A stretch of 64,000 nt of DNA from CAWEBF01 sp963807235 (GCA_963807235.1 CAWEBF010000018.1:1-64000); one strand, 5' to 3'. Numbered from the stretch's first letter, positions 1 through 9,678 are shown. The notes: generated from the letters alone by a model not told the origin. Numbers and translations are program-made.

Positions 1-1841
1 GGCGATCGTCGGCCTGGCCGTCGTGGCGCTGAGCGCGTTCTACGTGACGCGCGTCTCCAGCGTGATCCTTCGCGAGAGCCACGCCAGAGGGGAGCTGCTG
101 GCGAGCGCCATCTTCCATCGCGCCCGGCAGGTGGTGATCGGCAGCGTGGAACCGTATGCCGCGCTGCGCGATGACCCCGGGCTGCGGTCGATCCTCGAGG
201 CCAGTTTTTATGGTCAAAGCGTCACCGGGGCGTCCATCCTCGACACGCGCGGGATGGTCGTGGCCAGCAGCGATCCCGCGCTCGTCGGTAGCGGGTTGGC
301 ACCGGCGGCGGATCTGGCGCAACTGGCTGGCGCGAATGCGCTGTCGCAGCTGCGTGTGATTTACGCCCGCGACGGCCGCACGCTGGAAGTGCGTCAGCCG
401 ATGATGCTCGGCGACGAGGCGTTCGGCTCGATTCGCGTCGGCGTGTCCACGGTGCTGATGCGGCAGGAGCTGAACCGCTCACTTCGGCCGGCGCTGCTGG
501 CCGCCGCCATCGCGCTGATCGTGGCCGTGGTGGTGGCCGGCACCCTGGCGCAGCTGCTCTTGCGGCCGATTCACGTCATCCGCAGCGGCCTGACCCGCCT
601 GGGCCAGGGCGAGTTCGGAGTGACACTCGATCTCCCGCCGGGCGACGAGTTCGGCGAGCTGGGCACGTTCTTCAACCGCGTCAGCCAGCAGCTGTCCGCG
701 GACCGCACCCAGCTCCAGGACAAGAACGCCAACCTGCAATCCGCGGTGGAGCACCTGGAAGACGCGGTGGCGCTCTTCAACCCGTCGGGCGCATTGCTCT
801 ACGCCAACCCGGCGATGGAAGCGCTGCTGCCGGCCAACGCCAACACCGTGGGCCAGATGCTGTCTTCGGTCGTGCCGAGCGGCCACAAGTTTCGCACGCT
901 CGTCGAGGAGACCATCGCGACGCGCGCATCGCGCGGGCCCGTGCAGGCCAGCATGGACGGGGAGAACGAGCTGCTGCTGATGACGCAGGCGGTGACCGGC
1001 ACCGACGGGGCGCTGGTGGGGGTGCTGCTCGTGGCGCGCAACGTCACCACGATGTCGCGCGTGCAGTCGATGATCGCGTATCCGCAAGCTGGTCGCCCTG
1101 GGGCGGCTGACGGCCGGTATTGCCCACGAGGTCAAGAACCCGCTGAACGCGATGATGATCCACCTGGAGCTGCTGCGCACGAAGCTGCGTAATGCCGCCA
1201 CATGGGCGGCGGCGCCGCAACGCGAGACCGTCGCGGCCGGCGGCCTGGGGCTCTCGACGGTGGCGCCGGAGCTCTCGCCCGTCGCCAAGGGCGCGCTGGA
1301 GCACGTGGAGATCATCGAGGGCGAGGTGCGGCGGCTCGACGGCGTGGTGCAGGGCTTCCTGAAGTTCACGCGCCCGGAGGATCTGCGGCTTCAGCCCGTG
1401 CGGTTGTCGGGGCTGTTCGAAGGCATCCTGCCCGTGGTGGAGCCGGAGGCCCAGCAGAACAACGTGCGGCTGGTGCTCGATTGTCCGGCGTCGCTGCCGC
1501 CGGTGAACGGCGACGCGGGCATGCTGCGGCAGGCCTTCCTGAACCTGGCGATCAATGCCTGTCAGGCCATGCCGCACGGTGGCGTCCTGCGGATCGTGTG
1601 CGTCCCGGCCTCCCGCCAGCGCGTGGAGATACGGGTCGAGGACACGGGCGTGGGCATTCCGCCGGAGCACCTCGACAAAATCTTTGACCTCTACTTCACA
1701 ACGAAGCATCATGGGACCGGCATCGGTTTGTCGATGGTGTACCGCATCGTGCAGCTGCACGACGGGGACATCGAGGTGGAATCCACGCCTGGTCGAGGCA
1801 CGATGTTTCGGGTGCTGCTGCAGCGGGCGCACGAAGCGTGA
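1..1841 (+). CDS. Sensor histidine kinase (5' end outside window, one frameshift)
   Basis: Membrane sensor kinase that would autophosphorylate on His and pass the phosphate to a response regulator not seen here. The frame is open to the left edge, so the start lies upstream. In order: end of a first membrane segment, an extracytoplasmic sensor region, a second membrane helix around bases 480-550, HAMP, a PAS domain around bases 745-1060, then a HisKA domain with the H-box HEVKNPLN and a HATPase domain with the N-box NLAINACQAM and the G-boxes DTGVGI and GTGIGL. The reading frame jumps by +1 near base 1080 (one extra base), exactly between PAS and HisKA. The protein reads normally on both sides, so this is probably a sequencing indel. 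No receiver domain is attached. Confidence 0.9.
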
Positions 1842-1851
1842 GGAACCTGGC

Positions 1852-2440
1852 ATGACGGCACACACGATGACGCGGCTGCGGCAGGCCGCAATCGCCCTGT
1901 CCCTTGGGATGGCGTGTGCGCAGGCGGCCGCGTGCGCGAAAGCCCGGGCCGAAACGGTGCCCGACGGGCCTCCGTTGGCCATGACCGCGCCCCCGCCTCG
2001 GGTGCTGGCACCTGTGGAGCAACCGCTCGTCGCCGCCCCGGCCGTGCCCGAGGTGCCGGCGGCGCCCGCTCCGCGGGCGCCAACGCCTCCACCTCCGCGC
2101 AGGACAGCCGCCCCGCCGGCCGAGCCGGAAGTCCGACCGGATCCTGAACCCGTCGCCGCGGTCCCGGCCCCGCCGCTCGATCCAGGACGGGAGCTCCGCG
2201 CCGCTCCGTCCACGGCCGACGCGGCGGCCGAACGGCAGGTCCGCGACCTGCTGTTCCGCGCCGCGCGGTCGCTGGGCCGCGTGGACTACCGCCGCCTCAG
2301 CGCCGACGGCCGGTCGCAGTACCGAGCAGTCCAAGCGGTTTTCGGACCAGGCCGAGGACGCCCTGCGGGACCGCAATTTCCCGTTCGCGGCCACGCTCGC
2401 CGACAAGGCCTACACGCTCGCAAACCAACTGGGCGGGTAG
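1852..2440 (+). CDS. Exported Pro/Ala-rich hypothetical protein (one frameshift)
   Basis: Unrecognised small protein that starts 10 bases after the kinase stop, so probably co-transcribed. It opens with a hydrophobic signal-like segment after a basic n-region (MTRLRQAAIALSLGMAC), with Cys residues that could make it a lipoprotein. A Pro/Ala-rich stretch of about 90 residues follows, and a compact C-terminus. The frame shifts at about base 2323, where one C appears extra. After it the product ends with EQSKRFSDQAEDALRDRN and a conserved-looking helix, stopping at TAG 2438-2440. The C-terminal helix looks like a short envelope or periplasmic oligomerisation element, but no function can be assigned. 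Confidence 0.6.
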
Positions 2441-2796
2441 GGTCGAGCAAGCAAGGCAAAAGGCTAAAGGCCAAAGGCTAAAGGAAGAGCTGGGCGTTGG
2501 CGCAGCTGTGTAGATATGCGAAAATTGGGCTAGCGCCTTAAAGTCATCGATTTGCAATCTGGCGGCAAGATATTGCGAGTGCCCTAGAACGAGAGCGCAA
2601 TATGTAGTGGTTTTGACGCTTGACAAAGCCCAGGACAGGGCTCACCATCGCTCCCCTGCGCCACGGAAGTCTGCAGCGCCGGAAGCTCCCAGCATCCGGC
2701 TCCAGAGCATGCGGTCGGACTGTCCACGGCGCGGGTGGGTTTGGGATTTGATGCGGGCTGAGGGTACCCGCGTCCCCGTCGGTCGGAGGAGAGAGA
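2441..2796. other. Intergenic region upstream of nrdJ
   Basis: 356 bases without a convincing gene. It holds a 7-bp-period repeat (2454-2484), a short perfect inverted repeat GCCGGA/TCCGGC (2678-2700) and a TTGACA-like hexamer around 2618, followed 17 bases later by only a weak -10 match. A strong Shine-Dalgarno run (GGAGGAGAGAG, about 2786-2796) precedes nrdJ. I see no recognisable B12-box, so a cobalamin riboswitch is not supported although nrdJ is B12-dependent. Confidence 0.5.
2454..2484. repeat. 7-bp tandem repeat, AGGCYAA type
   Basis: Four and a half degenerate copies of a 7-base unit (AGGCAAA, AGGCTAA, AGGCCAA, AGGCTAA, AGG) lie just after the stop of the Pro-rich protein gene. It is one of about eleven arrays in this window that share a strict 7-base period with different unit sequences. 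Confidence 0.85.
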
Positions 2797-5690
2797 ATGG
2801 AACAAGGGCCCCCTCGCGAGGCTGCACCCAGCGGCCAGCAGGTTTCCAGCGCCTCGGTTGAAAGCCGCACGAAGAAACACACCGACCCCCGGACCGACTC
2901 GAAGACGGACAGGGCGACAGACCAGGACCAGGCGCTCGCCGGCCTGGAGTTCCCGCGGTATTTCACGCTTCCGGGCGTCGATCCGTTCGACGAGGTCGAA
3001 TGGGAGATCCGCTCGGCCGTGATCGGCAACGAGAAGGGCAAGGTGGTCTTCGAGCAGCGCGACGTGGAGATTCCGCGCGCCTGGTCGCAGCAGGCCACCA
3101 ACATCGTGGTGTCCAAGTACTTCCGGGGCCAGATCGGCACGCCCGAGCGCGAACGCAGCGTGAAGCAGCTCATCGGTCGCGTCGTGGACACCATCACGGG
3201 CTGGGCGCGCTCGAACAAGTACTTCGCCAGCGAGGACGCCCTGCAGTCCTTCTCGGCCGAACTGAAGCACGTCCTCGTGTACCAGAAGGCGGCCTTCAAC
3301 AGCCCCGTGTGGTTCAACTGCGGCTTCGAGAAGGCGCCCGCAGTGCTCGGCCTGCTTCATCAACTCGGTGCAGGACACGATGGATTCCATCCTCACCCTG
3401 GCCCGCACGGAGGGGATGCTGTTCAAGTTCGGGTCGGGCACGGGCAGCAACCTGTCGGCGATCCGTTCGTCGAAGGAGTTCCTGGCCGGTGGCGGCACGG
3501 CGTCGGGGCCCGTCTCGTTCATGAAGGGCTACGACGCGTTCGCCGGCGTGATCAAGTCGGGCGGCAAGACGCGGCGCGCCGCCAAGATGGTGATCCTCAA
3601 CGCCGACCATCCCGACGTGGTCGAGTTCATCAACTGCAAGGTCGAGGAGGAGAAGAAGGCCTGGGCGCTCATCGACGCGGGCTACGACGGCTCGTTCACG
3701 GGCCCGGCCTACGCCTCGGTGTTCTTCCAGAACTCCAACAACAGCGTGCGCGTGACCGACGACTTCATGCGCGCCGTGCTGGACGACGGCGAGTGGCAGA
3801 CGAAGTCGGTCGTGTCGGGCGACGTGGTGGATACCTACAAGGCCCGCGACCTGATGCGCATGATCGCCGACGGCACCTGGGTGTGCGGCGACCCGGGCAT
3901 GCAGTTCGACACCACCGTCAACGACTGGCACACCTGCTCGACCACGGCTCGGATCAACGCCAGCAATCCGTGCTCCGAGTACATGTTCCTCGACGACTCG
4001 GCCTGCAACCTGGCGTCGATCAACCTGATGAAGTTCGTCGCCGAGAGCGGCGAGTTCGACGTGGCCGCGTTCAAGGCGGCCTGCCGCACGCTGATCACGG
4101 CCCAGGAGATCATCGTCCCCAACTCGAGCTACCCGACGAAGGCGATCGAGCGAAACAGCCACGACTACCGGCCGCTGGGCCTGGGCTATGCCAACCTTGG
4201 CGCGCTGCTGATGTCGCGCGGTCTGCCGTATGACAGCGACGAGGGTCGTGCCTACGCTGCCGCCATCACCGCGGTGATGACCGGCGAGGCCTACGCGCAG
4301 TCGGCGCGGGTGGCACGCGACCACGGCGGTCCGTTCGCCGGCTACGAGAAGAACCGCGAGTCGTTCCTCCGGGTGATGCGCAAGCACCGCGACGCGGTTT
4401 CGGAGATCAACCCGCGCTTCGTTCCGACCGACCTCTACTCCGCGGCCAAGCAGGCGTGGGACGAGGCGCTCGAACTGGGCGAGGACTTCGGCTATCGCAA
4501 CGCCCAGGCCACGGTGCTCGCGCCCACCGGCACCATCGGCTTCATGATGGACTGCGACACCACCGGCGTCGAGCCGGACATCGCGCTGGTCAAGTACAAG
4601 AAGCTGGTCGGCGGCGGGCTGATGAAAATCGTCAACGGCACCGTGCCGATGGCGCTCGAGAAGATGGGCTACACCAAGCCGGAGATCGAGGCCATCGTCC
4701 ACTTCATCGACGAGAACGAGACGATCGAGGGCGCGCCGTTCCTGCGCGACGAGCACCTGGCCGTCTTCGACTGCGCGTTCAAGGCCACGCAGGGCGAGCG
4801 GTCGATCCACTACATGGGCCACATCCGGATGATGGGCGCCACGCAGCCGTTCATCTCGGGCGCGATCTCGAAGACCGTGAACGTGCCCACCGGCGCCACG
4901 GTGGAGGACATCGAGCAGGCCTACATCGAGTCGTGGCGGCTCGGCGCCAAGGCCGTGTCGATCTACCGCGACGGCAGCAAGCGCACGCAGCCGCTCAACA
5001 CGTCGAAGGCGGGCGTCGCCGATACGCGCAACGGATCTGGAAAGACGGCGGTCGAGGTGCGCGAGGTGGTGCGTGAAGTGGTGAAGGTGGTGGAGACGCC
5101 CAGGCGGCGCAAGCTGCCCGACGAGCGCCACTCGCTCACGCACAAGTTCGACATCGCCGGCCACGAAGGCTACATCACGGTGGGCCTCTTCGAGGACGGC
5201 ACGCCCGGCGAGATCTTCCTGGTGATGGCGAAGGAAGGCTCGACGATTTCGGGCTTCGCCGACGCGTTCGCACAGGCGGTGTCCTACGCGCTCCAGTACG
5301 GCGTGCCGCTGCAGGCGCTCGTGGACAAGTTCAGCCACGCGCGGTTCGAGCCGTCGGGGATGACCAAGAACCCGGAGGTGCGGTTCGCGAAATCGATCGT
5401 GGACTACATCTTCCGGTGGATGGCCACGAAGTTCCTGTCGCCTGAGGCGCAGTTCCGGGCCGGGGTGAACATGCGCGAGGAGCCGACGGGGGAGGTGGAA
5501 GCCCCGGCGACGCCAAGGTGGTCATCGCCCCCATGCCGGCGGAAGGCACGCCCAAGCCGAAGGGCAGCTCGTTTGCGGCCATGCAGAACCAGACCGACGC
5601 GCCGCCGTGCAGCACATGCGGTTCGATCATGATCCGCAGCGGCAGCTGTTATAAGTGCAGTAATTGCGGGACGACGGCGGCTGCGCATGA
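2797..5690 (+). CDS. nrdJ: Vitamin B12-dependent ribonucleotide reductase, class II (three indels)
   Basis: Reduces ribonucleotides to deoxyribonucleotides in the cytoplasm using adenosylcobalamin, so it needs no oxygen and no small subunit. The ATG at 2797 has a strong SD. Seen in order: PVWFNCG, the redox-Cys block QCSACFINSVQDTM, NDWHTC, the active-site motif NPCSE with SACNLASINL, the nucleotide-site ATVLAPTGTIGFMMDCDTTG, a TSCPD domain, and a C-terminal zinc ribbon CSTCG...CYKCSNCG. The frame breaks three times: an extra C in the run at 3337-3339, a missing base in the C run near 5503, and a missing base near 5677. With all three repaired the protein ends CNCGTTGGCA-style with the expected terminal Cys and a TGA at 5688-5690, about 963 residues. 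An essential gene carrying three such breaks argues for sequence error, not decay. Confidence 0.95.
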
Positions 5691-5988
5691 CGCCCTGGCA
5701 GCAGGCTCCAGGCTCCGGGGGAGGAGGCCGCGGCTCCGGGCCAGCTTAGATAGGACCGGGCTTCATCTTGCGATGATGCCCGGCCTCAACGACCAAGCAA
5801 CACAGCGGCACCTACGCGGAGCCGCGTTGTCCGGGGAATGTGACCAGACCCCCGGGAGCGCATCTGATGAAGCCGTCAGTTCTCAGCTCATCTCCTGCGC
5901 AGTTTGACGACTTGCCCGCCGACGCGCGTGTGCGCGTTCGCTTCGCGTTGGGTCGCCGCTGCGGGCTATGGCGACCGAAGGAGTGAGC
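5691..5988. other. Intergenic region after nrdJ
   Basis: About 300 bases with two 7-base copies AGGCTCC (5703-5716), the hairpin above, and nothing else that I can call coding with confidence. The open frame that runs on from the nrdJ zinc ribbon through here is produced by the missing base near 5677. Confidence 0.45.
5756..5783 (+). terminator. Hairpin after nrdJ
   Basis: CCGGGC-TTCATC / GATGAT-GCCCGG forms a 12-bp stem, with mismatches in the middle, around a TTGC loop, 66 bases after the inferred nrdJ stop. There is no U-run after it, so its role as a terminator is an inference. Confidence 0.45.
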
Positions 5989-6270
5989 ATGCCTCTCGTC
6001 GTTCGTCTCAATATGTCCGAAATCGCCGAGCTCGACCGCCAGGCCCCGAACACCAAGGCCAAGGGCGGCTGGCAGAACCTGCTCGTCACTTTGCAGTGCC
6101 TGGTCGACCGACAGACTGGTCGTCTCGTTCTCACTTCGACTCTGCTCGAACGGATCCACCGGTACGCCTTCAACTATCGAAAGGGCGGCTGGCAGGCGCG
6201 TCTGCAGAGGATCTTTCGGTCGGACCTTGGGCCGACTCTCGATGGACGTCAGCTTAGACGCGCAGCGTAG
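5989..6270 (+). CDS. Small hypothetical protein, 93 aa
   Basis: Unrecognised. The ATG at 5989 has a good SD (AAGGAG, 7 bases upstream) and is preferred to an in-frame ATG at 5968 without one. The product begins MPLVVRLNMSEIAELDRQ and is rich in charged helix-forming residues. The segment KGGWQNLLVTLQ and a second KGGWQARLQRIF look like two copies of a KGGWQ-helix unit about 45 residues apart, with a basic C-terminus. There is no signal peptide or membrane helix. It stands alone between two intergenic regions. Base use is similar to its neighbours. Confidence 0.6.
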   Translation: MPLVVRLNMSEIAELDRQAPNTKAKGGWQNLLVTLQCLVDRQTGRLVLTSTLLERIHRYAFNYRKGGWQARLQRIFRSDLGPTLDGRQLRRAA

Positions 6271-6312
6271 TAACTGCCCATAAGGGGCAGGCGCGGCGCT
6301 CTGAGGTCCTGG

Positions 6313-6352
6313 CAGGCGGGACATTGACTCGTGGAATCGATGCCCGCCTGTT
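6313..6352 (+). terminator. Hairpin after the 93-aa gene
   Basis: CAGGCGGG (6313-6320) pairs with CCCGCCTG (6343-6350) across a 22-base loop and is followed by TTATCAG. It could end the transcript of the small gene. The loop is long, so confidence is modest. Confidence 0.35.
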
Positions 6353-6380
6353 ATCAGCACGCCCTTGGCGAGCGCCCAAA

Positions 6381-6448
6381 GCCGAGAGTCGAGAGCCGAG
6401 AGCCAGAGACCAGGCCCGTAACCTGTAGCCCGGAGCCCGGAGCCCAGA
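6381..6448. repeat. 7-bp tandem repeat, AGCCGAG/CCCGGAG type
   Basis: About nine degenerate 7-base units in two stretches: AGTCGAG, AGCCGAG, AGCCAGA, then CCCGGAG, CCCGGAG, CCCAGAA. It lies directly upstream of the DUF6152 gene. The period is 7 throughout although the unit drifts. Confidence 0.8.
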
Positions 6449-6468
6449 AGTGATGCATCATTGTCCCC

Positions 6469-6846
6469 ATGCGCGCGCTGGCTTTGGGTCTCGGCCTGCT
6501 GCTGTTACAGGCTCCCGCGTGGGGTCACCATTCGATCTCGGCCGTCTTCGACGAGAGCAAGTTCATCAACGTCACCGGGACGCTCACGAAGGTCGAGTGG
6601 ATCAACCCGCACATCGCGATCATGGTGGACGCGCCCGCGGGCACCAGCGTGGACACGTGGCGCTTCCAGAGCAGTCCGCCAGCGTGGTGGAAAGGCGTCG
6701 GCGTGAACCGCGCCGACTTCGCCAAGGCGATGGGGCAGACGGTGACGGTCGGCGCCTTCGCGGCCCAGGACGGGTCGCGCTACGGCTACCTGCGGAAGAT
6801 CACGTTCGCCAACGGCGATTCGCTGGAATCGACCAGCCTGCGTTGA
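6469..6846 (+). CDS. DUF6152 family exported protein
   Basis: Exported 125-residue protein of unknown function. A cleavable signal (MRALALGLGLLLLQAPAWG) is followed by the family's hallmark HHS...FD and a small beta-rich domain with VTGTLTKVEWINPHI, typical of DUF6152. The next gene starts 10 bases later and encodes another exported protein, so they probably form a two-gene unit. Homologues are often found next to the same partner family in acidobacterial genomes (known from family context). No catalytic residues are evident apart from the conserved HH after the signal cleavage site, which could bind metal. Confidence 0.85.
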   Translation: MRALALGLGLLLLQAPAWGHHSISAVFDESKFINVTGTLTKVEWINPHIAIMVDAPAGTSVDTWRFQSSPPAWWKGVGVNRADFAKAMGQTVTVGAFAAQDGSRYGYLRKITFANGDSLESTSLR

Positions 6847-6856
6847 GGAGGAAGCG

Positions 6857-7666
6857 ATGACGCATCGGTTGATGCTTGCGGCCCTGTGCTCCGTGGTGCT
6901 CGCCTCGGGGCTGTCGGCGCAGCAGTCGGGCCGGTCGAAGGCCGGCCAGACGGCGGCGCGCCCCGACCTGAGCGGCACCTGGTCGGTGACGCTGGGCCTG
7001 CCGACCGGCAGCGCGCTGAAGCGTCAGGAGGCCGGCGTTACGAAGACCACAAGCATCGATCGGGTCAAGGTGCAGGGCGCCATCGGCCAGGGCCGCGATG
7101 CCCTGCCGTGGACGCCCGCTCCGTCCTACAAGCCCGAGTTCCAGGCCAAGGTCGCCCAGCTCGAGGCCCACCAGAGCAAGACCGACCCCGTGTTCTATTG
7201 CGGCCGGCCCGGCGTGCCACGCGTGGGCCCGCCGCGGAAGATCGTGCAACTGCCCGACGAGCTGATCTTCCTCTACGAGGATCTTTCGGGCGACACCTAC
7301 CGCATCATCCCGACCGACGGCCGGCCGCACCGCCAGGATGCCAACCCGTCCTACTACGGTGACTCGGTGGGGAAGTGGGAAGGCGACGTGCTGGTCATCG
7401 ACGTGCGCAACTTCGTCGAGGACACCTGGTTCGGCGAAAAGGGCTACTTCCACACCGACGCCATGCGCGTGACCGAGCGGCTGTGGCTCGATGGAGGCAA
7501 CCTGGTGTGGCAGGCGACAGTCCACGACTCCAACGTGCTCACGACGCCGTGGACGCTGGCGCCGCGGATGATTTCGCGTTCCTCGCAGCCACTCGAGGAG
7601 TCGCCGCCCTGCCACGAACAGGACGGAGGCCGGCTGCTCAACACCGATCACCACGTCCAGCGCTAA
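6857..7666 (+). CDS. Exported hypothetical protein (PDLSGTW family)
   Basis: 269 residues with a signal peptide (MLAALCSVVLASGLSAQ). The mature part starts with the ARPDLSGTWSV box seen in a large acidobacterial family of secreted proteins of unknown function. Other conserved pieces are KIVQLPDELIFLYED, VGKWEGDVLVIDVRNF and FHTDAMRVTERLWL. The C-terminus has PPCHEQDGG, with a Cys-His pair. It sits 10 bases behind the DUF6152 gene after a good SD (GAGGAGG). A distant paralogue is at 24833-25852. Probably periplasmic beta-sheet; the substrate is unknown. Confidence 0.8.
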   Translation: MTHRLMLAALCSVVLASGLSAQQSGRSKAGQTAARPDLSGTWSVTLGLPTGSALKRQEAGVTKTTSIDRVKVQGAIGQGRDALPWTPAPSYKPEFQAKVAQLEAHQSKTDPVFYCGRPGVPRVGPPRKIVQLPDELIFLYEDLSGDTYRIIPTDGRPHRQDANPSYYGDSVGKWEGDVLVIDVRNFVEDTWFGEKGYFHTDAMRVTERLWLDGGNLVWQATVHDSNVLTTPWTLAPRMISRSSQPLEESPPCHEQDGGRLLNTDHHVQR

Positions 7667-7669
7667 GGG

Positions 7670-7690
7670 AGCCGGAAGCCGGAAGCCGGA
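7670..7690. repeat. 7-bp tandem repeat, AGCCGGA x3
   Basis: Three perfect copies of AGCCGGA between the stop of the preceding gene and the start of the next. Belongs to the AGCCNGA class of 7-bp arrays. Confidence 0.85.
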
Positions 7691-7709
7691 CGCCTACGAG
7701 TACGCCACG

Positions 7710-8039
7710 ATGTCCGACCACTATCACGATCCCGCCGACAAGAAGCTGATGCGCGAGATGCGCAAGCTCGCGCCCGCCGAGTTCGAGGCCTGGCTGAATC
7801 TGAACAACATCGTCGGCAGGGACGGCGCGATCCCGAAGAAGTATCGCGAGCTGATCGCCATCGGCGTTGCCGTCACGACGCAGTGTCCGTTCTGCATCGA
7901 GGCCCACGCCAAAGCTGCTAAGGCCGCGGGCGCCACGCGAGAGGAGCTGGTGGAGGCCGCGTTCGTGGCGGCGGCTCTGCGAGCGGGCGGCGCGGCCACG
8001 CACGGCACCATGGCGCTGAAGTTCTTCGATCAGGAGTGA
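7710..8039 (+). CDS. Carboxymuconolactone decarboxylase / AhpD-like protein
   Basis: 109-residue all-helical protein of the AhpD/CMD family. It carries the redox pair CPFC (residues 59-62) followed by IEAHAKAAKAAGA and EELVEAAFVAAALRAGGA, matching the AhpD active-site helix with its E...CxxC..H pattern. This suggests a small thiol peroxidase or alkylhydroperoxidase rather than a decarboxylase. It is cytoplasmic, with no signal. Its TGA overlaps the GTG start of crcB, so the two are translationally coupled. Confidence 0.88.
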   Translation: MSDHYHDPADKKLMREMRKLAPAEFEAWLNLNNIVGRDGAIPKKYRELIAIGVAVTTQCPFCIEAHAKAAKAAGATREELVEAAFVAAALRAGGAATHGTMALKFFDQE

Positions 8040-8416
8040 CCGCGATCCTCGTCGCGCTTGGAGGGGCACTCGGTGCCGTCCTCCGCTATTGGATCAGCGC
8101 GGCCATCCAAGGACATGGGTCCGCGGGGTCGTTCCCGCTGGGCACTCTGGTCGTGAACGTCGGCGGGTGTTTCGCCATGGGCATGCTGTCGGCTCTGGCC
8201 GATCGACCCGGATCGCTTTCGCCCGCGGCGCGAGCCTTTCTGGCCGTAGGCGTCCTTGGCGGCTTCACCACTTTTTCCGCGTTCGCCAGCGAGACTGTGA
8301 ACGCTGCGCGGGCCGGCGCAACCCAGGTCAGCGTCTGGAACATCCTCGGGAGCGTCGGGCTGTGCCTGGCTGCCGTCTGGCTGGGCCGCCTGGCGGGGGC
8401 GCCGTGGGCGAAATGA
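8036..8416 (+). CDS. crcB: Fluoride exporter CrcB/Fluc
   Basis: 126-residue four-helix membrane channel that exports fluoride as a dual-topology dimer. Seen: GGALGAVLRYW near the N-terminus, GTLVVNVGGCFAMG in helix 2 and GGFTTFSAFASE in helix 3, all hallmarks of Fluc. The start is the GTG that overlaps the stop of the AhpD-like gene (GTGA). Since it is inside an operon, no fluoride riboswitch sits directly upstream. The next gene starts 7 bases after the stop. Confidence 0.95.
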   Translation: MTAILVALGGALGAVLRYWISAAIQGHGSAGSFPLGTLVVNVGGCFAMGMLSALADRPGSLSPAARAFLAVGVLGGFTTFSAFASETVNAARAGATQVSVWNILGSVGLCLAAVWLGRLAGAPWAK

Positions 8417-8423
8417 GGGGCAG

Positions 8424-9146
8424 GTGGTCCCCGACTCCATTCACATCGCATCTCCTGCATTCGATGCCGTAGCCGCTTACGGGATCGGGGGGCTTGGCGT
8501 CCTGGTTGCGGCGGCGTTCGTGATGCTGTTCTCGCGCCGGCGCCCGGCGCGGCGCCTTGGCCTGGCGATCGGAACGGTGATCGTGATGTCGGCCAGCGCA
8601 GCCGCTGCGTGGACGGGGCTGCTCTCGCGCTTTGACCGGGTGCCGCCGCCGATGGCCCTGATGATCGCCGGCGTGCTCGCGATGGGACTGGCGCTGGGCC
8701 TGTCGCGCCTGGGCGGCGACGCGGCCCGTGAGGTGCCGCTCGCCCATCTGATCGGCCTTCAAGCGTTCCGCCTGCCGCTCGAGCTCGTGATGCATCGTGC
8801 TTGCACGCTGGGCATCATGCCGCCGGAGTTGTCGTACTCCGGCTACAACTTCGACATCGTGACCGGGCTTGGCGCGGCGCTGCTCTACCTGGCGATCACG
8901 TCGCAGTGGTCCGTGCCCAGACTGGTCCTGTGGGCGTGGAACCTGTGGGGGTTCTGGTGCCTGGCTGTCATCTTCGGAATCGCGGTGACCACGTCGCCCA
9001 TGGTGCGCCTCTTCGGCGACGACCCGCGCCACGTGAACACCTGGGTGCTCTTCTTCCCGTACGTGTGGCTGCCAGTGGTGATGGTCACAGTGGCGATCGC
9101 TGGCCACGTCACGGTCGCCCGTGCGCTCCGGCACCTGGCGCGATAA
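8424..9146 (+). CDS. Multi-pass membrane protein, unknown function
   Basis: 240 residues with six or seven predicted membrane helices (for example GIGGLGVLVAAAFVMLF, MALMIAGVLAMGLALGL, LVLWAWNLWGFWCLAVIF, VWLPVVMVTVAIAGHV). A conserved-looking polar stretch between helices reads LIGLQAFRLPLELVMHRA, with potential Arg/Glu/His functional residues. GTG start, 7 bases after crcB, so it probably belongs to the same operon. I do not recognise the family. Confidence 0.75.
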   Translation: MVPDSIHIASPAFDAVAAYGIGGLGVLVAAAFVMLFSRRRPARRLGLAIGTVIVMSASAAAAWTGLLSRFDRVPPPMALMIAGVLAMGLALGLSRLGGDAAREVPLAHLIGLQAFRLPLELVMHRACTLGIMPPELSYSGYNFDIVTGLGAALLYLAITSQWSVPRLVLWAWNLWGFWCLAVIFGIAVTTSPMVRLFGDDPRHVNTWVLFFPYVWLPVVMVTVAIAGHVTVARALRHLAR

Positions 9147-9147
9147 T
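9142..9147 (+). promoter_or_regulatory. -10 element for the DinB gene, leaderless type
   Basis: GATAAT lies six bases upstream of the ATG at 9154. A transcript started from it would begin at or next to the start codon. No SD is visible, which fits leaderless translation. Confidence 0.45.
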
Positions 9148-9153
9148 AGGGTG

Positions 9154-9678
9154 ATGCCGCACTTCGATCGCGAAACGCTTCAGGATCTGGTGGCCCATGC
9201 CGAGTGGGCCGACAGCGAAATCTGGAACGCCGTGGCGGCCACGCCTCGGGCGTTGGACGACGTGGGAGTCCGCGACTACCTGCACCACATCCACATGGTG
9301 CAGCGCCTGTTCGTGGCGCTCTGGTCGAAACAGTCGCCCGATCCGATCGTGGCCCGTCAGCCTTCGGAGTTCGCGCTGAGCGACCTGCGTGCCTGGGGCC
9401 GTCCCTTTTACGCCGACGCCACGGCGTTTCTGCGCGCCGTGACGATCGATCGTCTGAACGAGCCGCTCCTCGTTCCGTGGGCCGCGACGCTGGAGGCCGA
9501 GAAGGGCCTGACGCTCGCGTCCCCGACGGTGGGTGAGACGGTCTTTCAGGTGGTGAACCACACGACGCACCACCGCGCGCAGGTCAGCGTGCGACTGCGG
9601 AGCCTGGGCGGGGAGCCGCCGCTCGTGGACTACATCGCGTGGGTGTGGTTTGGGCGGCCGCCTGCGAAAGACGCCTAA
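9154..9678 (+). CDS. DinB family protein
   Basis: 174-residue four-helix bundle of the DinB/YfiT superfamily, a metal-dependent thiol-transferase-like fold. Likely metal ligands are His residues in LHHIHMVQ (about 44-47) and in HTTHHRAQ (136-140), the classic third-helix pattern. There is no signal peptide. Start chosen at ATG 9154 (an overlapping GTG at 9151 is possible). The upstream in-frame extension from 9121 would overlap the previous gene. The substrate is unknown. Confidence 0.85.
   Translation: MPHFDRETLQDLVAHAEWADSEIWNAVAATPRALDDVGVRDYLHHIHMVQRLFVALWSKQSPDPIVARQPSEFALSDLRAWGRPFYADATAFLRAVTIDRLNEPLLVPWAATLEAEKGLTLASPTVGETVFQVVNHTTHHRAQVSVRLRSLGGEPPLVDYIAWVWFGRPPAKDA

Noticed and set aside
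2600..2650. Sigma-70 promoter TTGACA...CACCAT for nrdJ
   Set aside because: The -35 is good but the -10 matches only 3 of 6, and it is about 150 bases from the start; kept only as a remark in the intergenic entry.
3314..5338. Long antisense open frame (674 aa) across nrdJ
   Set aside because: It is His/Arg/Val-rich with no domain sense and mirrors the codon pattern of nrdJ. In GC-rich DNA the antisense frames of real genes stay open.
2797..5690. Programmed frameshifting in nrdJ
   Set aside because: Three breaks of mixed sign in a gene not known for recoding, with no slippery site plus pseudoknot seen. Base-run errors explain them.
8424..9146. Fluoride riboswitch for crcB
   Set aside because: crcB is internal to an operon and overlaps the preceding gene; no riboswitch-like structure precedes it.
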